64,000 nucleotides of DNA from Streptomyces sp. CB02056 (GTDB taxonomy: Bacteria > Actinomycetota > Actinomycetes > Streptomycetales > Streptomycetaceae). The translations under genes were made by a program, and so were the position numbers. Below the pieces are notes generated by a model. It made no database searches and was not told where the DNA came from. It worked only from the letters and a program-made list of their open reading frames with translations. Each line of letters begins with the position of its first letter. Positions within the stretch are counted from its first letter, which is position 1. The stretch is taken from contig NZ_LIPD01000001.1 of the NCBI RefSeq assembly GCF_001905545.1, forward strand, positions 643,561 through 707,560, read 5' to 3'. Shown piece after piece: positions 62,061 through 64,000 of the stretch.

Positions 62061-62609
62061 TCAGCGCCCGCTCCGGCGGGTGCCGCAGGTCTCGACGGCC
62101 GGCGGGACCGGCTCGGGCCCGGTGTCCGGGTCGCGGGTGAGCAGGTAGCGGGCGCCGGGGCCGGCCTCGCCGGCGCGGTCGGCGGCGTTGTAGAGGGCGC
62201 AGCGGGTCAGCGAGAGGCAGCCGCAGCCGATGCAGCCGGTGAGCTTGGCCTTCAGCCGCTCCAGTTCGGCGATCTGCTCGTCGATCCGGCTCTGCCAGGA
62301 CCCGGCGACCCGGTCCCACTCGGTGCCGCTGGGGGCCGGGCGTTCGGGGAGGCGGTCGAGGGCGACCCGGGCCTCGTCCAGGGAGAGGCCGACCCGCTGG
62401 GCGGCGCGGATGAAGGCGATCCGGCGCAGCGTGCCGCGGGTGTAGCGGCGCTGGCCGCCGGTGGTGCGGGTGGCCTGGATCAGGTCGAGGCTCTCGTAGT
62501 AGCGCAGCGCGGAGGGGGCGAGTCCGCTGCGGTCGGCGAGTTGGCCGATGGTGAGCAGGTCGGTGTGGTGCGGGCCGGGGGTCCGACGGCCGTCGGAATG
62601 GGCGGTCAT
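62061..62609 (-). CDS. soxR: redox-sensing regulator SoxR
   Basis: 182 aa MerR-family protein. The HTH is LLTIGQLADRSGLAPSALRY, then GGQRRYTRGTLRRIAFI; a coiled-coil dimer helix follows (~108-122). The 2Fe-2S motif C-x2-C-x-C-x5-C is complete (C126, C129, C131, C137). In Streptomyces SoxR is activated by redox-active compounds and induces a small regulon. The ATG has TACAGT 8 nt upstream and no Shine-Dalgarno. It is divergent from a split transketolase whose promoter contains a SoxR-box-like dyad. Confidence 0.95.
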   Translation of the reverse strand: MTAHSDGRRTPGPHHTDLLTIGQLADRSGLAPSALRYYESLDLIQATRTTGGQRRYTRGTLRRIAFIRAAQRVGLSLDEARVALDRLPERPAPSGTEWDRVAGSWQSRIDEQIAELERLKAKLTGCIGCGCLSLTRCALYNAADRAGEAGPGARYLLTRDPDTGPEPVPPAVETCGTRRSGR

Positions 62610-62628
62610 GGGAGCCCACTGTAACCGC

Positions 62629-62659
62629 TTGACCTCAAGCTGGCTTTAAGTTGCACCAT
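62629..62659 (+). promoter_or_regulatory. SoxR-box-type promoter of the transketolase genes
   Basis: TTGACC (62629-62634), a 19-nt spacer and CACCAT (62654-62659). The spacer is overlong, as in MerR/SoxR-activated promoters, and holds the dyad ACCTCAAGC-tg-GCTTTAAGT (62632-62651; 7 of 9 pairs). CCTCAAG equals the E. coli SoxR half-site. Confidence 0.7.
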
Positions 62660-62666
62660 CGTGGTC

Positions 62667-63380
62667 ATGACGACGAACGCGACTGCGGGCACCGCCACCG
62701 GGGCCCGGTTCGAGGACCTTTCGGCCCTGATGGGCCTGATGACCGGCGACGAGAAGCACGGCCCCGCCGCCACCTCCACCCTGGACGCGCTCTGGGTGCT
62801 GTACGACCGGGTGCTGCGGGTCACCCCCGCCACCGCCGAGGCCCAGGACCGGGACCGCTTCCTGCTCTCCAAGGGCCACGGCCCGATGGCCTACTACGCG
62901 GTGCTGGCGGCCAAGGGCTTCATCTCCCCGGAGGTGCTGCCGAGCTTCGGCGGCTACGACTCGCCGCTCGGCCACCACCCGGACCGCACGCTGGTCCCCG
63001 GCGTGGAGATCGCCTCCGGCTCGCTCGGGCACGGCCTGCCGCTGGCCGTCGGCACCGCGCTCGGGCTGCGGGCGCAGGGCCTGACCGACCCGGCGGTGTG
63101 GGTGCTGGTCGGCGACGCGGAGTTCGACGAGGGCTCCAACGCCGAGGCGGTGGCCTTCGCCGGGGCGTACGGACTGGACCGGCTGCACGTGGTGGTGATC
63201 GACAACTCCTCGGCCACGCACGGCTGGCAGGGCGGCCTCGCCCAGCGGTTCGCGGCCGAGGGCTGGTCGACCGCGACGGTGGACGGCCGCGACCACGAGG
63301 CGCTGCACCGCGCCTACACCGCCGAGCACCCGGGCCGCCCGCACGTGGTGGTCGCCCGGGTCGAGCCCAAGGACTCCTGA
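62667..63380 (+). CDS. transketolase, N-terminal (ThDP-binding) subunit
   Basis: 237 aa. It corresponds to the ThDP/pyrophosphate-binding half of transketolase: FLLSKGHGPMAYYAVLAAKG, GSLGHGLPLAVGTALGLRAQ, and the ThDP motif GDAEFDEGSNAEAVAFAG ending in VVVIDNSS. The second half is encoded by the next gene, so the pair forms a split transketolase. These pairs exchange two-carbon units in pentose metabolism or in making unusual sugars and C7 units. ATG 62667 lies 7 nt after the -10 (leaderless); GTG 62661 is another candidate. Probably SoxR-regulated. Confidence 0.9.
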   Translation: MTTNATAGTATGARFEDLSALMGLMTGDEKHGPAATSTLDALWVLYDRVLRVTPATAEAQDRDRFLLSKGHGPMAYYAVLAAKGFISPEVLPSFGGYDSPLGHHPDRTLVPGVEIASGSLGHGLPLAVGTALGLRAQGLTDPAVWVLVGDAEFDEGSNAEAVAFAGAYGLDRLHVVVIDNSSATHGWQGGLAQRFAAEGWSTATVDGRDHEALHRAYTAEHPGRPHVVVARVEPKDS

Positions 63381-63451
63381 GCGGGCGGCCCGCCCCCGCC
63401 GGACCCGACCACCGACCGCCGACCACCCCAGTAACGAAAGGCACTTCACCG

Positions 63452-64000
63452 ATGGACACCATGCGCGACCGCTTCGTGGACGTCACCACCCGCCTGCTGG
63501 ACGAGGACCCCCGGCTGGCCGTGGTGCTCGCCGACATCACCGCGGCCGCCTTCGCCCCGGCCCAGGAGCGCCACCCGGACCGGGTCGTCAACGTCGGCAT
63601 CCGCGAGCAGCTGCTGGTCGGCGCGGCCGGCGGCCTGGCCCTCACCGGGATGCGCCCGATCGCCCACACCTTCGCCAGCTTCCTGATCGAGCGGCCCTTC
63701 GAGCAGGTCAAGCTGGACCTCGTCCACCAGGGCGTCGGCGCCGTGCTGGTGAGCGCGGCGGGCTCGTACGACTGGCCGGCCGGCGGCCGTACCCACATGT
63801 CCCCGGGCGACGTCGCCCTGCTGGACACCCTGCCGGACTGGACGGTCCACGTCCCCGGCCACCCGGACGAGGCCGAGCGGCTGCTGCGCCACGCCTACGC
63901 GGACGGCGACCGCAACGTCTACGTGCGGCTCTCGGGGCACCAGAACGCGGCCGCGGTGCCGGTCGAGCCGGGCCGCTTCGCCACCGTCCGGACGGGATCG
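63452..64000 (+). CDS. transketolase, C-terminal subunit (cut by window edge)
   Basis: The first 183 residues of the pyrimidine-binding half. VVLADITAAAFAPAQERHPD, VVNVGIREQLLVGAAGGLAL (with the catalytic Glu of the IREQ motif) and PIAHTFASFLIERPFEQVKL are typical. GAAAGG lies upstream of the ATG, 71 bp past the first subunit gene. The frame runs off the window end, so the C-terminal domain is not seen. Confidence 0.92.
   Translation, partial: MDTMRDRFVDVTTRLLDEDPRLAVVLADITAAAFAPAQERHPDRVVNVGIREQLLVGAAGGLALTGMRPIAHTFASFLIERPFEQVKLDLVHQGVGAVLVSAAGSYDWPAGGRTHMSPGDVALLDTLPDWTVHVPGHPDEAERLLRHAYADGDRNVYVRLSGHQNAAAVPVEPGRFATVRTGS

Overview
This window is chromosomal DNA from a high-GC actinomycete of the Streptomyces/Kitasatospora type. 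The evidence is very strong third-position GC bias, frequent GTG and some TTG starts, many apparently leaderless genes, an ANTAR response regulator, a four-repeat ribosomal protein S1, Scr1-type XRE regulators and the gene order gltBD - pyk - tRNA-Leu(CAA) - ANTAR regulator - livFGMHK - polA - rpsA - coaE, which I recognise as a conserved Streptomyces core block.

Layout. 1-4.9 kb: 3' part of gltB and complete gltD (ammonia assimilation). 5-10.1 kb: an XRE/DUF5753 regulator, an aldehyde dehydrogenase, a Uma2-type protein and a Tat-exported 5'-nucleotidase. 10.4-13.6 kb: a three-gene operon of two solute-binding-like proteins (one fused to a VWA domain) and a proline-rich membrane protein, with a PHO-box-like direct repeat upstream. 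13.9-17.2 kb: pyruvate kinase, an HTH/LAGLIDADG-like gene next to tRNA-Leu(CAA), and the ANTAR regulator. 17.2-23 kb: a complete branched-chain amino-acid ABC transporter, preceded by a 600-bp gap rich in palindromes. 23.5-29.9 kb: a PaaI-like thioesterase, DNA polymerase I, and a double Lrp/AsnC regulator divergent from an MFS exporter.

29.9-36.2 kb is an accessory island. It holds a graspetide cluster (precursor, ATP-grasp ligase and a PIMT-like methyltransferase, with overlapping ends), an anti-sigma-like ATPase, a glycosyltransferase, and a GntR/NUDIX pair with four copies of a 16-bp dyad, resembling a remnant of an actinomycete integrative element. 36.4-46.8 kb returns to core genes: HAD phosphatase, HrpB helicase, a methyltransferase, rpsA with a textbook promoter, an MMPL transporter, a MarR regulator divergent from a metallo-beta-lactamase-fold hydrolase, and coaE. 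46.9-55.2 kb is a loose set of acetyltransferases, a class-I-amidotransferase-like protein, a LysR regulator, secreted proteins and lipoproteins.

55.3-58.3 kb is a second accessory cluster. A 78-residue basic, Pro-rich, Cys-free peptide is translationally coupled to another PIMT-like methyltransferase that shares the C-terminal signature of the graspetide enzyme; upstream lie an XRE regulator, a DUF6879-like protein and a small protein. I read this as a candidate imiditide (linear aspartimide RiPP) cluster, so the window may carry two different aspartimide-forming RiPP systems about 25 kb apart. 58.6-64 kb: SRPBCC/TetR/formylglycine-enzyme-like genes, an acetyltransferase, an APH-like kinase with altered catalytic residues, and soxR divergent from a split transketolase whose promoter contains a SoxR-box-like dyad in a 19-bp spacer.
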